Assembly (NCBI RefSeq): GCF_026261605.1
Contig: NZ_CP102486.1
Coordinates: 2,542,001 to 2,606,000 of the forward strand
Direction: 5' to 3'
Source: Dechloromonas sp. A34
GTDB taxonomy: Bacteria > Pseudomonadota > Gammaproteobacteria > Burkholderiales > Rhodocyclaceae
Length of the DNA: 64,000 nt
The position numbers and the translations under genes are program-made. Shown here piece by piece: positions 46,387 through 56,349 of this stretch (the stretch's first letter is position 1; the number at the start of each line of letters is the position of its first letter). The notes under the pieces were generated by a model. The model was not told where the DNA came from. It worked only from the letters and a program-made list of their open reading frames with translations, and searched no databases.

Positions 46387-47610
46387 ATGAATTGCGCTCC
46401 GCCAACGCCCAGAATGCGTGCCGGGACCGGCTTCCTGCTGGTCTTGCTGGCCGCCCCTATCGGTTCCGCTCAGGCCGAAACCCTGCGCGATGTGTTTGAA
46501 AAAGCGTGGGCCAATTCCCCGCAGGGGAAAACGATAGTCGCGAAACAGGAAGAAGCGACCGCCAGCCGAACCGTTGCCGAATCCTTGTTTCCTGGTACAC
46601 CGAAAATCGGCTTGGCGCAGCGCACTGACCGCTGGAACGACAATCTCGGCAAGGAAGAGAGCGAAATCGGAATTTCCGTTCCGCTCTGGCTGCCCGGTCA
46701 GAAAGCAGCCCGGATCGCCGTTGCCGAGGCCGATGGCGACGAGAGTCAGCGGAGCATTGCCGCCACCCGGCTAGCGGTCGCCGGTGAATTGCGGACAGCC
46801 CTGTGGTCGCTCTCCTTGGCGCAAAGTGAAGCGGTGGTGGCCGTTGAACGTCTCGAGGCCGCGGCCAAACTGGAAGCCGATGTGGCCAGGCGGGTCAAGG
46901 TCGGTGAAATAGCCCGTTCCGATCTACTCCTCGTCAAGCAGGAAACGAGCAGCGCCCGGGCTGCTGCGGCCGAAGCAAAAGCACGCGTGGTACGCAGTAC
47001 GCAGCGCTATCGGGTGGTGACCGGCAGCGACAAGTTGCCAGACAATCCACAAGAGCCGGTCATGGCTGCCGCCATTGACGATATCCATCCCCGTCTTGCG
47101 GCCGGACAGGCCATTGCCGAGCGCGCCCGTGCCGGCATGAAACTGGCCCAAGAGTCGCGCCGCGATGCGCCCAGCATCGGCGTGCAATATCGCCGGGAGC
47201 GCGATGCTTCCGGCGCCATCCCACGCGACAGCGTTGGCTTCGCCATCACCATCCCCTTCGCTGGCGAGGTCCGCAACGCGCCCTTGATTGCCAGCGCCAA
47301 CACGGCACTGATCCAGGCCGATGCCCAGTATCAGCGGCTTGCCGCCGAAATCGAAGCCGAAGTCATGGAGGCCGAGGCGCAACTCGATTCGGCCCGCATC
47401 GGCGCAGGCTTGGCGGAAGAGCGCGAACTGGCCGCGGCGGAACGCCTGATGCTGATGCGCCGCGCCTTCGAACTGGGGGAAACGGCGCTCGTCGAATTGC
47501 TGCGTGCCCAGACCCAGGCGATCGAGGCCCGCATCGACCTGGGTCGCAGCCGCGCCCGCCTGTCGGCCGCCCAGGCCAATCTGAATCAAGCCCGAGGAAT
47601 TACACCGTGA
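46387..47610 (+). CDS. TolC-family outer-membrane factor (CzcC/CusC-like)
   Basis: 407 residues from the ATG at 46387 with a signal peptide (APIGSAQA|ETLRDVFEKA). Two outer-membrane-efflux repeats with long coiled coils (AVVAVERLEAAAKLEADVAR). It is the outer channel of the RND pump that follows. Its stop overlaps the next start (GTGA 47607-47610). Confidence 0.9.
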   Translation: MNCAPPTPRMRAGTGFLLVLLAAPIGSAQAETLRDVFEKAWANSPQGKTIVAKQEEATASRTVAESLFPGTPKIGLAQRTDRWNDNLGKEESEIGISVPLWLPGQKAARIAVAEADGDESQRSIAATRLAVAGELRTALWSLSLAQSEAVVAVERLEAAAKLEADVARRVKVGEIARSDLLLVKQETSSARAAAAEAKARVVRSTQRYRVVTGSDKLPDNPQEPVMAAAIDDIHPRLAAGQAIAERARAGMKLAQESRRDAPSIGVQYRRERDASGAIPRDSVGFAITIPFAGEVRNAPLIASANTALIQADAQYQRLAAEIEAEVMEAEAQLDSARIGAGLAEERELAAAERLMLMRRAFELGETALVELLRAQTQAIEARIDLGRSRARLSAAQANLNQARGITP

Positions 47611-48173
47611 TCGACATGCCTTTCATCCAGAGTTGGGCTGCCCCAAAAGCCTTTATTACAGCCATCCTGCTTGCGCTGTCCATGCCGCTCCTCGCCCATG
47701 AAGGCCATGACCATGAAGCCGCCACCAAACCAGCCGATGTTCGGTTGGCGCCTCGTTTCGAGCTGCGTAGCGAAGACTTTGAACTCGTCGGCGTGCTCGC
47801 CGGCAAGGAGCTGATCGTCTATCTCGACCGCGCCGCCGACAACGCACCGGTTCCCGGAGCGCAAATCGAAATCGAAGGACAGGGGATCAACGGGGTAGCC
47901 ACCGAGATGGCCAACGGCATCTACCAATTATCCGTTCCCCCTCTGACGCCGGCCGGCAAATACCCGCTGACCCTCACTATTCAGGCGGGCGAAATTGTCG
48001 ATCTGCTTTCGGCCAATCTGGAGATTGGCCACGTAGCGGCTGCCGTGACTGACGCCGGACACCCTGATCGCAACTGGTGGTTCTACGCCGGCACACCGCT
48101 GTTGCTGCTGGCCGGCGGCCTGATCGTGCGCCGCCTGCGTCGCCAACCGCAACCTGGGATTCATTCAGCATGA
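47607..48173 (+). CDS. Exported, membrane-anchored protein of the RND operon
   Basis: 188 residues: signal peptide, HEGHDHE metal-ligand-like stretch right after it, an Ig-like beta domain (FELVGVLAGKELIVYLDRAA...LTPAGKYPLTLTIQ) and a C-terminal membrane helix (WWFYAGTPLLLLAGGLIVRRL). Function unknown, but it is translationally coupled on both sides and may present metal to the pump. Confidence 0.75.
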   Translation: MIDMPFIQSWAAPKAFITAILLALSMPLLAHEGHDHEAATKPADVRLAPRFELRSEDFELVGVLAGKELIVYLDRAADNAPVPGAQIEIEGQGINGVATEMANGIYQLSVPPLTPAGKYPLTLTIQAGEIVDLLSANLEIGHVAAAVTDAGHPDRNWWFYAGTPLLLLAGGLIVRRLRRQPQPGIHSA

Positions 48174-49348
48174 CCGATATCCATAACCTTACGCGCTTCG
48201 CCCTGGCTCTGCTCGTGGGCAGTACCCTGGCTGTTCAGGTCTCCGCCCATGGCGGCGAGGACCATGGCGACAACCAGAAACCTCCTGCCGCACCGGCCCC
48301 GGTCGCCGCCGTCAATGCCCAAGGTCAGGTGACGTTTAACGAGCCGGCCTTGCGCCTGCCGGACGGCAGCGTCTTTGTCCCGAAATCGGCGCAGCGGCAG
48401 TTGAGCTTGCGCACCCGGGCCGCCGTCAAGGGAGAATTCCCCCGCACCGTCGAACTCAATGGCCGCATCGTTGCCGACCCCAATGCCGGCGGGCGGGTGC
48501 AGACTTTCCAGAGCGGACGGATCGAGGCCGGCCCGAACGGGCTGGCGGTACTCGGTCAACAGGTGAAGAAGGGCCAGATCCTGGCCTGGCTGCAGCCCGC
48601 CGCAACCGCCCTCGAACGCGGCGCGCAGCAATCGGCGCTGGTTGAACTGGCCGCCCAGGAAAGCGTTTTCGAACGCCGCCTGGCGCGTCTTAAACAACTG
48701 GAAGGCAGCGTCCCGCAGAAAGACATCGAGCAGGCGGAAATCGAGCTCGCCGCGTTCAAGAAACGCAAAAGCGCTGTCGGCGGCAGCCTCGGCCGCGAGG
48801 CCCTGGTCGCCCCGGTGACCGGCGTGGTCAGTGCGGCCAATGCCGCCGTCGGTCAGGTGGTCGAGGCGCGGGAAGTAGTCTTCGAGGTCATCGATCCGCA
48901 GCGGCTGGCGGTCGAGGCATTGGCCTATGATCCCCTGCTGCTCGATGGACTGAGCAAGGCCAGCGCGCCGATTGCCGGCGGCGTGCTCGACCTCGCCTTT
49001 GTCGGCCTGGGGCGCAGCTTGAAGGACCAGGCCATGCCGGTGCTGTTCCGCGTCGAAGCGCCGAAAAATGGCGCGGGCGAACTCCCCGCCGTGGCCGTCG
49101 GCCAGACCCTCAAGGTCATCGCCCAGACCCGGGCCAGGCAAGCCGGCGTGGCGATTCCCGCCGCCGCTGTGGTGCGCAACGCGGCCAATGAATCGGTGGT
49201 CTGGGTGCACGAAAGCGCCGAGCGCTTCGTCGCCCGCAAAGTCAAGACCGCGGCGCTGGACGGCCATACGGTGGCCGTCACCGACGGCCTGAGCGGCGGC
49301 GAGCGCGTCGTCATCCAGGGCGCCGCTGCCCTGGCGCAGATCCGCTAA
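48170..49348 (+). CDS. RND membrane-fusion protein (CzcB/CusB-like)
   Basis: 392 residues from the ATG at 48170 (ATGA overlap). After the signal peptide comes HGGEDHGD, then barrel-sandwich, alpha-hairpin (LERGAQQSALVELAAQESVF) and beta-barrel domains. It links the RND pump with the outer channel. No N-terminal heavy-metal-binding motif of the CusB type is present, unlike the second MFP in the window. Confidence 0.9.
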   Translation: MTDIHNLTRFALALLVGSTLAVQVSAHGGEDHGDNQKPPAAPAPVAAVNAQGQVTFNEPALRLPDGSVFVPKSAQRQLSLRTRAAVKGEFPRTVELNGRIVADPNAGGRVQTFQSGRIEAGPNGLAVLGQQVKKGQILAWLQPAATALERGAQQSALVELAAQESVFERRLARLKQLEGSVPQKDIEQAEIELAAFKKRKSAVGGSLGREALVAPVTGVVSAANAAVGQVVEAREVVFEVIDPQRLAVEALAYDPLLLDGLSKASAPIAGGVLDLAFVGLGRSLKDQAMPVLFRVEAPKNGAGELPAVAVGQTLKVIAQTRARQAGVAIPAAAVVRNAANESVVWVHESAERFVARKVKTAALDGHTVAVTDGLSGGERVVIQGAAALAQIR

Positions 49349-49357
49349 GGGGGCCGC

Positions 49358-52300
49358 GTGTTCGATTTCGTCATCAATGCGAGTCTCAAGCAGCGCCTGA
49401 TCGTGCTCGGTGTTTCACTGTTGCTGGTCATTTACGGGGCGCTGACCGTGCGCAACATGCCGGTGGACGTTTTCCCCGACCTCAACAAGCCCATGGTCAC
49501 GCTGATGACTGAAGCCGGCGGCATGGCGCCGGAAGAGGTCGAGCAATTGATCACGTTCCCCGTCGAATCGGCGATGAACGGCATGCCGGGCGTGACGCGG
49601 GTGCGCTCGGTGTCGGGCATCGGCCTGTCGGTGGTCTATGTCGAGTTCGAGTGGGGCAGCGAAGTCTACCGCAACCGCCAGCAGATCGCCGAGCGGCTCA
49701 ACCTGGTCCGCGAACAGTTGCCGCAGGGAATCGTGCCCCAGATGGGTCCGATTTCGTCGATCATGGGCGAAATCCTGCTCATCGCTTTGCCGGCCGATCC
49801 GGAAAAAGCCAGTCCGATGCAGGTGCGCGAATACGCCGACTGGGTCATGCGGCCGCGGCTGTTGACCATCCCCGGCGTCGCTCAGGTCATCCCGATCGGC
49901 GGCCAGGTCAAGCAGTACCGCGTCGAACCCGACCCGGCCCGCTTGCAGGCAGTCGGCGTCACGCTGGCCGAGTTGGAAGCGGCGCTGAAGAACTTCGGTG
50001 GCAACACGGCCGGCGGCTTCGTCGATGCCGCCGGTCGCGAATACCTGATCCGCAACATCGGCCGGACGACCCGGCTGGTCGATCTGCAGAACCAGCCGGT
50101 GGCGACACGCAATGGCCAGCCCATCCTGCTGCGCCAGGTGGCTGCCGTCACCTTCGCCGCCGGCGTCAAACGCGGCGACGCCAGTTTCAAGGGCAAACCC
50201 GCCGTCATTCTGTCGGTGCAGAAGCAGCCGACGGCCGATTCGGTGGCATTGACGCGGGCCGTCGAACAGGCCTTGGCCGAGATGGGCAAGAGCTTGCCGC
50301 AGGGTGTCGACACGCCGCAGTTCCTGTTCAAGCAGGCCAATTTCATCGAGGCCTCGGTCAATAACGTCGAAGAGGCGCTACGCGACGGCGCGATCATGGT
50401 CGCCGTCATCCTCTTCTTGTTCCTGGCCAATTTCCGCACCACCTTCATTTCGCTGACTGCCATTCCGGTCTCCCTGCTGGTCACGGCGCTGGTCTTCAGC
50501 TATTTCGGTCTGTCGATCAACACAATGACGCTGGGTGGCCTGGCCATCGCCATCGGTGAGCTGGTCGATGATGCCGTGGTCGACGTGGAGAACGTGTTGC
50601 GCCGCCTGCGCGAAAACCGGACCTTGCCCAACCCCCGGTCGGCGCTGGAAGTGATTGCCGCCGCCTCGAAGGAAGTCCGCTCCGGGGTCGTCTATGCGAC
50701 GCTGATCGTCGTGCTGGTGTTCATTCCGCTGTTCGCCCTGCCGGGAATCGAGGGCCGGCTGTTCACGCCGCTCGGCGTAGCCTACATCGTGTCCATCCTG
50801 GCCAGCATGGCGGTGGCGATGACCATCACCCCGGTGCTGTGCTACTACCTGTTGCCGAAGATGAAGCACATCGATCATGGCGACAGCGCGCTGGTCAAGA
50901 AACTCAAGGCCTGGGACGAACGCCTGCTCAACTGGTCGTTTGACCGTGCTCGCCCACTGCTGATCGGCGCCGTTGTCATCGTGGTCGTCGCGCTGGCCTC
51001 GATCCCCTTTTTCGCGAAATCTTTTTTGCCACCATTTAACGAAGGCACGCTGACCGTCAATGTCGTCCTCAACCCTGGCTCATCGCTGGCCGAATCGAAC
51101 CAGATCGGTACGCAGGCGGAAAACATCCTGCTCGCCGTGCCGGAAGTGACCGAGGTCGGCCGCCGCACCGGTCGCGCCGAACTGGACGAGCATGCCGAAG
51201 GCGTCCATTACAGCGAGATCGAGGTCGATCTGAAGGCTTCCGAGCGCGACCGGGAGGCGATCATCGCCGACATCCGCCAGCGCCTGGCCGTCCTGCCCGC
51301 CGTGGTCAACGTCGGGCAACCGATTTCGCACCGCCTCGACCATTTGCTGTCCGGCGTCCGGGCGCAGATCGCGCTGAAGATTTTCGGCGACGATCTGGAC
51401 ACCCTGCGCGGCCTGGCCGGCGACATCAAGGAACGCCTGGCCAAGATTCCCGGCATCACCGACTTGCAGATCGAAAAGCAGGTGCTGATTCCCCAGTACA
51501 AGATCCATCTCGATTACGACGCCGCCGCCCGCTACGGCGTGGCTTCCGGCGAAGTGCTGCAACGCCTGGAACAATTGCTGGCCGGCGAGCGGATCGGCCA
51601 GGTCATCGAAGGCAATCGCCGCTTCGACCTGACCCTGCGCTTGTCGGAAGAAGCCCGCGGCGAGCGCGGCCTGGAAAATCTGCTGATCGAGACCTCGACC
51701 GGCCGCGTGCCGCTGTCGCTACTCGCCCGTATCGAGGATGGCGAGGGGCCGAACCAGATCGGCCGCGAAAACACCCGGCGCCGCATCGTCGTCTCGGCCA
51801 ACACCGACGGTTCCGACATGAGCCGGATCATTGCCGACATCCGCGCCGAAATCGACAAGAAACCCATGCCGGCAGGCTATTTCCCGCTGCTCGAAGGGCA
51901 GTTCCAGGCGCAGGAACAGGCGGCCAAGCTGATCGCGCTGCTCGCTGTCGTTTCGTTGACGATGATTTACCTGGTGCTCTACAGCCGCTACCGTTCGGCG
52001 GTACTGACCGCCATCATCATGGGCAACGTGCCGCTTGCCCTGGTCGGCTCGGTCGTCGCGCTGTGGATTTCCGGCCAACCGCTGTCGGTCGCCGCTCTGG
52101 TCGGCTTCATCACGCTGACCGGCATCGCCACCCGCAACGGTATTCTGAAAATCAGCCATTACATCAACCTGTGCGCTTTCGAGGGCGAAGTGTTCGGCCG
52201 CAAGATGATCGTCCGCGGCTCGCTGGAACGCCTGACCCCGGTATTGATGACGGCGCTGGTCGCCGCCTTCGCGCTGACCCCGCTGCTCCTTTCCGCCGAC

Positions 52301-52462
52301 GCGCCGGGCAAGGAAATCCTGCATCCGGTCGCCGTCGTGATTTTCGGCGGCCTGATCAGTTCCACCTTGCTCGATACCTTGCTGACCCCGGTCATGTTCT
52401 GGCTGTTCGGCGAGAAGCCCCTGCAACGCCTGCTCGCCGAAAAGGCGCAAGAGTCTTTCTAA
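49358..52462 (+). CDS. Heavy-metal RND efflux pump (CzcA/CusA family)
   Basis: 1034 residues, twelve membrane helices expected. The fourth helix reads [14 protein letters not shown] near residue 400, not the Cu/Ag-type IDAAIVMIEN. This suggests a different HME subclass whose substrate cannot be named from sequence. GTG start after AAGGGGG. The inner-membrane motor of the tripartite pump. Confidence 0.93.
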   Translation: MFDFVINASLKQRLIVLGVSLLLVIYGALTVRNMPVDVFPDLNKPMVTLMTEAGGMAPEEVEQLITFPVESAMNGMPGVTRVRSVSGIGLSVVYVEFEWGSEVYRNRQQIAERLNLVREQLPQGIVPQMGPISSIMGEILLIALPADPEKASPMQVREYADWVMRPRLLTIPGVAQVIPIGGQVKQYRVEPDPARLQAVGVTLAELEAALKNFGGNTAGGFVDAAGREYLIRNIGRTTRLVDLQNQPVATRNGQPILLRQVAAVTFAAGVKRGDASFKGKPAVILSVQKQPTADSVALTRAVEQALAEMGKSLPQGVDTPQFLFKQANFIEASVNNVEEALRDGAIMVAVILFLFLANFRTTFISLTAIPVSLLVTALVFSYFGLSINTMTLGGLAIAIGELVDDAVVDVENVLRRLRENRTLPNPRSALEVIAAASKEVRSGVVYATLIVVLVFIPLFALPGIEGRLFTPLGVAYIVSILASMAVAMTITPVLCYYLLPKMKHIDHGDSALVKKLKAWDERLLNWSFDRARPLLIGAVVIVVVALASIPFFAKSFLPPFNEGTLTVNVVLNPGSSLAESNQIGTQAENILLAVPEVTEVGRRTGRAELDEHAEGVHYSEIEVDLKASERDREAIIADIRQRLAVLPAVVNVGQPISHRLDHLLSGVRAQIALKIFGDDLDTLRGLAGDIKERLAKIPGITDLQIEKQVLIPQYKIHLDYDAAARYGVASGEVLQRLEQLLAGERIGQVIEGNRRFDLTLRLSEEARGERGLENLLIETSTGRVPLSLLARIEDGEGPNQIGRENTRRRIVVSANTDGSDMSRIIADIRAEIDKKPMPAGYFPLLEGQFQAQEQAAKLIALLAVVSLTMIYLVLYSRYRSAVLTAIIMGNVPLALVGSVVALWISGQPLSVAALVGFITLTGIATRNGILKISHYINLCAFEGEVFGRKMIVRGSLERLTPVLMTALVAAFALTPLLLSADAPGKEILHPVAVVIFGGLISSTLLDTLLTPVMFWLFGEKPLQRLLAEKAQESF

Positions 52463-52485
52463 CTCCACACGATGAGGAAATATCC

Positions 52486-52941
52486 GTGAAACTCCCCCTG
52501 ATTCCCAACCTGGTTTTATCTGCTGCATTGATCTTCGCCGGCAACGGTGCTTTCGCCCACGACGATGCCACGCTCGACAAAATGAAGGCCCCGAATGGCG
52601 GCCAGCTCCGCATGGCCGGGCCTTATCACTTCGAATTGCTGGTCGACAAAAACAATAAGGAAGCAAAAGACAGTCCGGTCACCGTCTATCTCACCGACCA
52701 CGGGGCGCAGAAGATCCCGGCAGCCGGTGCAAGCGGCACGGCAACGATTCTGGCTGGCAAAGCGAAAGTGACGGTGCCGCTGTCGCCAGCCGGCGACAAC
52801 AAACTGACCGGTGTCGGCAAGTATGTCTCCGATGCCCATATGAAGGTGGTTGTTTCTGTCGTGTTCCCCGACAAAAAGACCGAGCAGGCGCGATTTGCAC
52901 CGTTGGCGGCAGGCCATGCCGACGACCATATGCACCATTGA
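52486..52941 (+). CDS. Exported protein of the RND operon, unknown
   Basis: 151 residues from GTG at 52486 (AGGAAA upstream). Signal peptide (GNGAFA|HDDAT), then a beta-rich domain (GPYHFELLVDKNNKE...VTVYLTDHGAQKIPAAGAS) and an end with HADDHMHH metal ligands. It resembles small periplasmic proteins found beside metal RND pumps. A binding or metering role in the periplasm is inferred. Confidence 0.75.
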   Translation: MKLPLIPNLVLSAALIFAGNGAFAHDDATLDKMKAPNGGQLRMAGPYHFELLVDKNNKEAKDSPVTVYLTDHGAQKIPAAGASGTATILAGKAKVTVPLSPAGDNKLTGVGKYVSDAHMKVVVSVVFPDKKTEQARFAPLAAGHADDHMHH

Positions 52942-52996
52942 TCAACCCAGGGGCGCCTCAGAAAGCCGGAAAATAAAGCACGCTAAGCGCGGTTTG

Positions 52997-53324
52997 TTAT
53001 CCGCAATATCCGCGCTGCTGCTGGATTGGCTGGCACTTCACCGAGCCAAACGAGCAGAACACGCAACAGTCACCCGGACTGGGGCGCAGCAGCGCGTGGC
53101 AGTTGCTGCACTCATAGTAAAACTGGCACGCGGGTGGGCAGGGTTTCGTGTTTGGCGAAGCCCTGCATTCGTAGTCGCCTGAATCAGCGCCTCCGGCTGG
53201 GTCTTGTCCAAGGCGAAGGTAACGATGGCCGTTTTCTTGTCGAAATCGCGGCTGATCCCTATTGTTCGTCGCCTCTGTAGCCTCCAACGTTGACGCTGTC
53301 AATGGGAATGGTTATCATTTGCAT
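52997..53324 (-). pseudogene. Broken HMA/GDCCVFC-type metal-binding protein
   Basis: Pieces of one protein lie in three frames: a start MQMITIPID at 53324, then ISRDFDKKTAIVTFALDKTQ plus PEALIQATTNAG (end of an HMA-like ferredoxin fold), then YYECSNCHALLRPSPGDCCV followed by FCSFGSVKCQPIQQQ. The last break is repaired by one extra G in GGG (C on + at 53163-53165). The second break is not a simple one-base loss. The CXXC of the HMA part is missing, so the protein is not functional as given. Confidence 0.7.
53304..53322 (+). promoter_or_regulatory. Fur-box-like site before the TonB receptor
   Basis: GGGAATGGTTATCATTTGC on the + strand; its complement matches 14 of 19 positions of the Fur consensus, including 12 of 13 in the AATGATAATCATT core. 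It lies 107 bases before the receptor start. It also overlaps the first codons of the broken metal-binding gene, so part of the match may be coincidence. Confidence 0.5.
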
Positions 53325-53429
53325 GGTTTTACGTTTCCGGCGAAACGTTACGCTCGTTTAATCCATCCCCAGCCAGCCAGCCGCAACCCTAGCGTCAAGC
53401 CAGCCAAATAACTGACGCAAGGAGTTTCA

Positions 53430-55529
53430 ATGAACTGGCAGCCCCCCAGAAGACACGACAGCAAGAAATTCGGCAAGACCAAGTTGGCCTTGGCCATGGC
53501 CCTCGTGATGAATATCCCGGCCCAGCTTGTCGCCGCCGAAGTCGAACTGCCCGGCATCGACGTGGTCGGCAAAGGCGAGCAGGCGATCGCCAAGCTGCCC
53601 GGGGCAGTCGCCGTCATCAGCAAGGAAGATCTGGCGCTCCGCCAGCCGCTGTCGGTCCAGGATGCCCTCAAGGCGGTGCCGGGCATCGTGGTGCGGGAAG
53701 AGGAAGGTTACGGTTTCATTCCCAACATCGGCATGCGCGGCCTGGATCCCAACCGCAGCCAGAAACTGCTGGTGCTGGAAGACGGCGTGCCAGTCGCCCC
53801 CGGCCTGTTCCTGGCCAATGAATCCTATTACAGCCCGCGCATCGAGCGCATGGAGAGCATCGAAGTGCTCAAGGGGGCCGCCGGCCTTCGCTACGGCCCG
53901 ACCACGATCGGCGGCGTGATCAACTACAAGACCAAGAAGCCGGAGGATGGCGTCAAGGTGACCGCCAAGGCGGGCTCCCATGGTTACTGGCTGCTCGGCC
54001 TGGATGCCGGCGGCGCCGCACCTTCAGGCGAGGCGATCGGCGGCATCAGCCTGGTCACCTCACAGGGTGACGGCTTCCGCCGCAACGCCTTCGACATGAA
54101 CGACATCGTCGTCAAGGGCGGCATGGCGATCGGCGACAAGCAATGGGTTAGTCTCAAGTTCTCGCATTACGACAACGACATCAATACTTCCTATGTCGGC
54201 CTGCGGCCCAACGAATACCGCAACAATCCGACCAAGAATCCGGCGCCCGACGATTATTTCCTGAACCAGCGCAACGCGTTCGATTTCAATCATGAAATCG
54301 AGATAAACGAAGACGTCAAGCTTAAGACCCTCGTCTACTGGGCCCAACTAGACCGCGACTACTGGCGGCGCGACATCGCCGCGCGCAGCGCCGACGGCAC
54401 GACGTTTGTCGCGTGCACGGGTGTCGCCTATTGCATGTCCGGTCGCAACCGCTCGTTCGAGATGGCCGGCATCGACAGCCGGCTGTTTGTCAATTTCAAC
54501 GGCTTCGGCATCAAGAACGAGGCGGAGATCGGTATCCGTCTGCACAGCGACTTCCTGAGCAACCAGACCGTCCGCTCGAAAACCAATCCCAACGCCCGTT
54601 CCGGGGAACTGACCGGCGACGACTCGCAGGATGCCAAAGGCATTGCTTTCTACGGCCAGAACCGCTTCGTTATCAGCGAAACGCTGGCCACCACCGTCGG
54701 CTTGCGCATCGAATCGTATGACCAGAAGCGCAAGGACGAACTGAACGGCGTTTCCGGCAAGTCCAGCAATACCGAAGTGATGCCCGGGCTCGGGCTAACC
54801 TGGCAACTGATGCCGCAGGCGCAACTGTTCGCCGGGGTTTACAAGGGCTTCTCGCCGGCCATGGTGGCGACGGCGATCAGCGCCGGTGGCGTCGATCAGG
54901 AACTCGATGCAGAACGCTCGACCAATTTCGAAATCGGCGTGCGCGGCACGGCAAATCGCTGGAGCTACGAAGCGACCGCCTTCCGGATGGACTTTGCCAA
55001 CCAGATTGTGCCCCAATCCGAATCCGGAGGCGTCGGAGCCACCGTCACCAATGCCGGCGAAACCCTGCACCAGGGTCTCGAAGGCGCGCTCGGTTTCGAC
55101 ATCGGCGGTGGCTGGAGCGTGGCCGCCAACGCAACCTATGTGCCGACGGCGAAGTACAACAGCACCAAGGTTGTCGGCGGCATCGACCGCAACGGTAACC
55201 GTCTGCCGTATGCGCCCGAGCTGACCGGGAACCTGGCGCTGAACTACCAGGCCGGACCGCTGAAGACCGGCGTCAGCGCCTACCACGTGTCCAGCCAGTA
55301 CGTCGATCCGGAGAACACCGAGGCTGAAAGCAGTGATGGCCGGCGCGGCAAAATCCCGGCCTACACGACCGTCAACCTGAACGCCCAGTACAGTCTGAGC
55401 AAAAAGTGGAATGTGTTCGGCACGGTGCGCAATCTGTTCGACCGGAAATACATTGCCAGTCGCAACCCGGATGGGATCTTCCCCGGAGTGGAGCGCAATT
55501 TCGAAGTCGGTATGAGCTACAAGTTCTGA
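53430..55529 (+). CDS. TonB-dependent outer-membrane receptor (FecA-like)
   Basis: 699 residues. An extended signal region, then a TonB-box-like ELPGIDVVG, plug domain (SVQDALKAVPGIVVREEEG, RYGPTTIGGVINY) and a beta-barrel ending in the aromatic FEVGMSYKF. Plug features resemble FecA-type receptors for ferric chelates. No transporter for the imported ligand is nearby, so the substrate is unknown; a metal-chelate is likely. Good ribosome site (AAGGAGTTTCA). Confidence 0.92.
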   Translation: MNWQPPRRHDSKKFGKTKLALAMALVMNIPAQLVAAEVELPGIDVVGKGEQAIAKLPGAVAVISKEDLALRQPLSVQDALKAVPGIVVREEEGYGFIPNIGMRGLDPNRSQKLLVLEDGVPVAPGLFLANESYYSPRIERMESIEVLKGAAGLRYGPTTIGGVINYKTKKPEDGVKVTAKAGSHGYWLLGLDAGGAAPSGEAIGGISLVTSQGDGFRRNAFDMNDIVVKGGMAIGDKQWVSLKFSHYDNDINTSYVGLRPNEYRNNPTKNPAPDDYFLNQRNAFDFNHEIEINEDVKLKTLVYWAQLDRDYWRRDIAARSADGTTFVACTGVAYCMSGRNRSFEMAGIDSRLFVNFNGFGIKNEAEIGIRLHSDFLSNQTVRSKTNPNARSGELTGDDSQDAKGIAFYGQNRFVISETLATTVGLRIESYDQKRKDELNGVSGKSSNTEVMPGLGLTWQLMPQAQLFAGVYKGFSPAMVATAISAGGVDQELDAERSTNFEIGVRGTANRWSYEATAFRMDFANQIVPQSESGGVGATVTNAGETLHQGLEGALGFDIGGGWSVAANATYVPTAKYNSTKVVGGIDRNGNRLPYAPELTGNLALNYQAGPLKTGVSAYHVSSQYVDPENTEAESSDGRRGKIPAYTTVNLNAQYSLSKKWNVFGTVRNLFDRKYIASRNPDGIFPGVERNFEVGMSYKF

Positions 55530-55881
55530 GACCGAAGGCTCTCTCAGCCCGTGGTGAGTCGCTCCAACCTGAAGACCGGAGCGACTTACCGCCGGTGGTG
55601 CTGACCCCGGTGCGCTTTCACTGAGCCGCCTGCCGAGTGGCCAGAAAGGGAATGCTACGGTCGACCGGGAAAAATGGTCGAAAATGAAAAAATGGCGCGA
55701 ATTGAATTCACGCCTTTTTTTTCGACATCCGGTGGCAAGCGAATCTCGGCATCGAATTAATTCCGGGTTGATCAAACCGGGGTTGCTGTTAAAAATTACC
55801 GAAATGTAATCTTATGGTCAGTGTTTTGTTGGTCTTGCATGGCCATACTGCCCTCAATCAATTGAACGAGGAGTGATTTCC
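55530..55881. other. 352-base gap with the third regulon promoter
   Basis: No gene. After the receptor stop there is GAAGGCTCTCTCAGC... without a clear terminator; the region around 55680-55800 is AT-rich. The promoter element at 55794-55849 and the AGGAG ribosome site of the next gene are the only clear signals. Confidence 0.5.
55794..55849 (+). promoter_or_regulatory. Metal-regulon promoter element, copy 3
   Basis: AATTAC 55794-55799, 6 bp, GTAATC 55806-55811, GTCAG 55817-55821, GTTGG 55828-55832 and CATACT 55844-55849 as a -10-like hexamer. It drives the DUF411-CusF-CusCBA transcript starting 33 bases later. Confidence 0.8.
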
Positions 55882-56322
55882 ATGGTAAAGCCGATAACTG
55901 TTCTGCTGACACTGTTTGCCCTTGGCGCGGTGGTCAGTCTGCCGGCCGGCGCGGTTGATGCGGTCGACGTCTATAAAAGCCCCAATTGCGGATGCTGCGA
56001 GAAATGGGTCGAGCATTTGCGCCAGGCGGGTTTCGCGGTGCGCACCCACGACGTCAATGACGTGCCGGCGGCTCGCCAGCGCCTCGGCATGCCCGAGCGC
56101 CTCGGTTCCTGCCATACCGCCAAAGTAGGCGGCTATGTCGTCGAAGGGCACGTCCCTGCCGCCGACATTCAGCGTCTGCTCAAGGAAAAACCGAAAGCCA
56201 TCGGTCTGGCGGTGCCTTCGATGCCGCCCGGCTCTCCCGGGATGGAGAGCCCCAAGCCGGTTCCCTACAGCACGCTGTTGGTCCGAACCGGCGGCGAAAT
56301 CACGGTTTTTGCCAAACACTGA
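55882..56322 (+). CDS. DUF411 metal-binding protein
   Basis: 146 residues with a signal peptide (SLPAGAVDA) and the DUF411 pattern: YKSPNCGCCEKW (Cys36, 38, 39), then GSCHTAKVGGYVVEGHVPA and PGSPGME. Family members are periplasmic and associated with copper resistance. Start chosen at the ATG at 55882, which has GAGGAG upstream; a GTG at 55873 is in frame. First gene of the second efflux operon. Confidence 0.9.
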   Translation: MVKPITVLLTLFALGAVVSLPAGAVDAVDVYKSPNCGCCEKWVEHLRQAGFAVRTHDVNDVPAARQRLGMPERLGSCHTAKVGGYVVEGHVPAADIQRLLKEKPKAIGLAVPSMPPGSPGMESPKPVPYSTLLVRTGGEITVFAKH

Positions 56323-56349
56323 TCCCTGATCCACCTAAAGGAAAAACTC

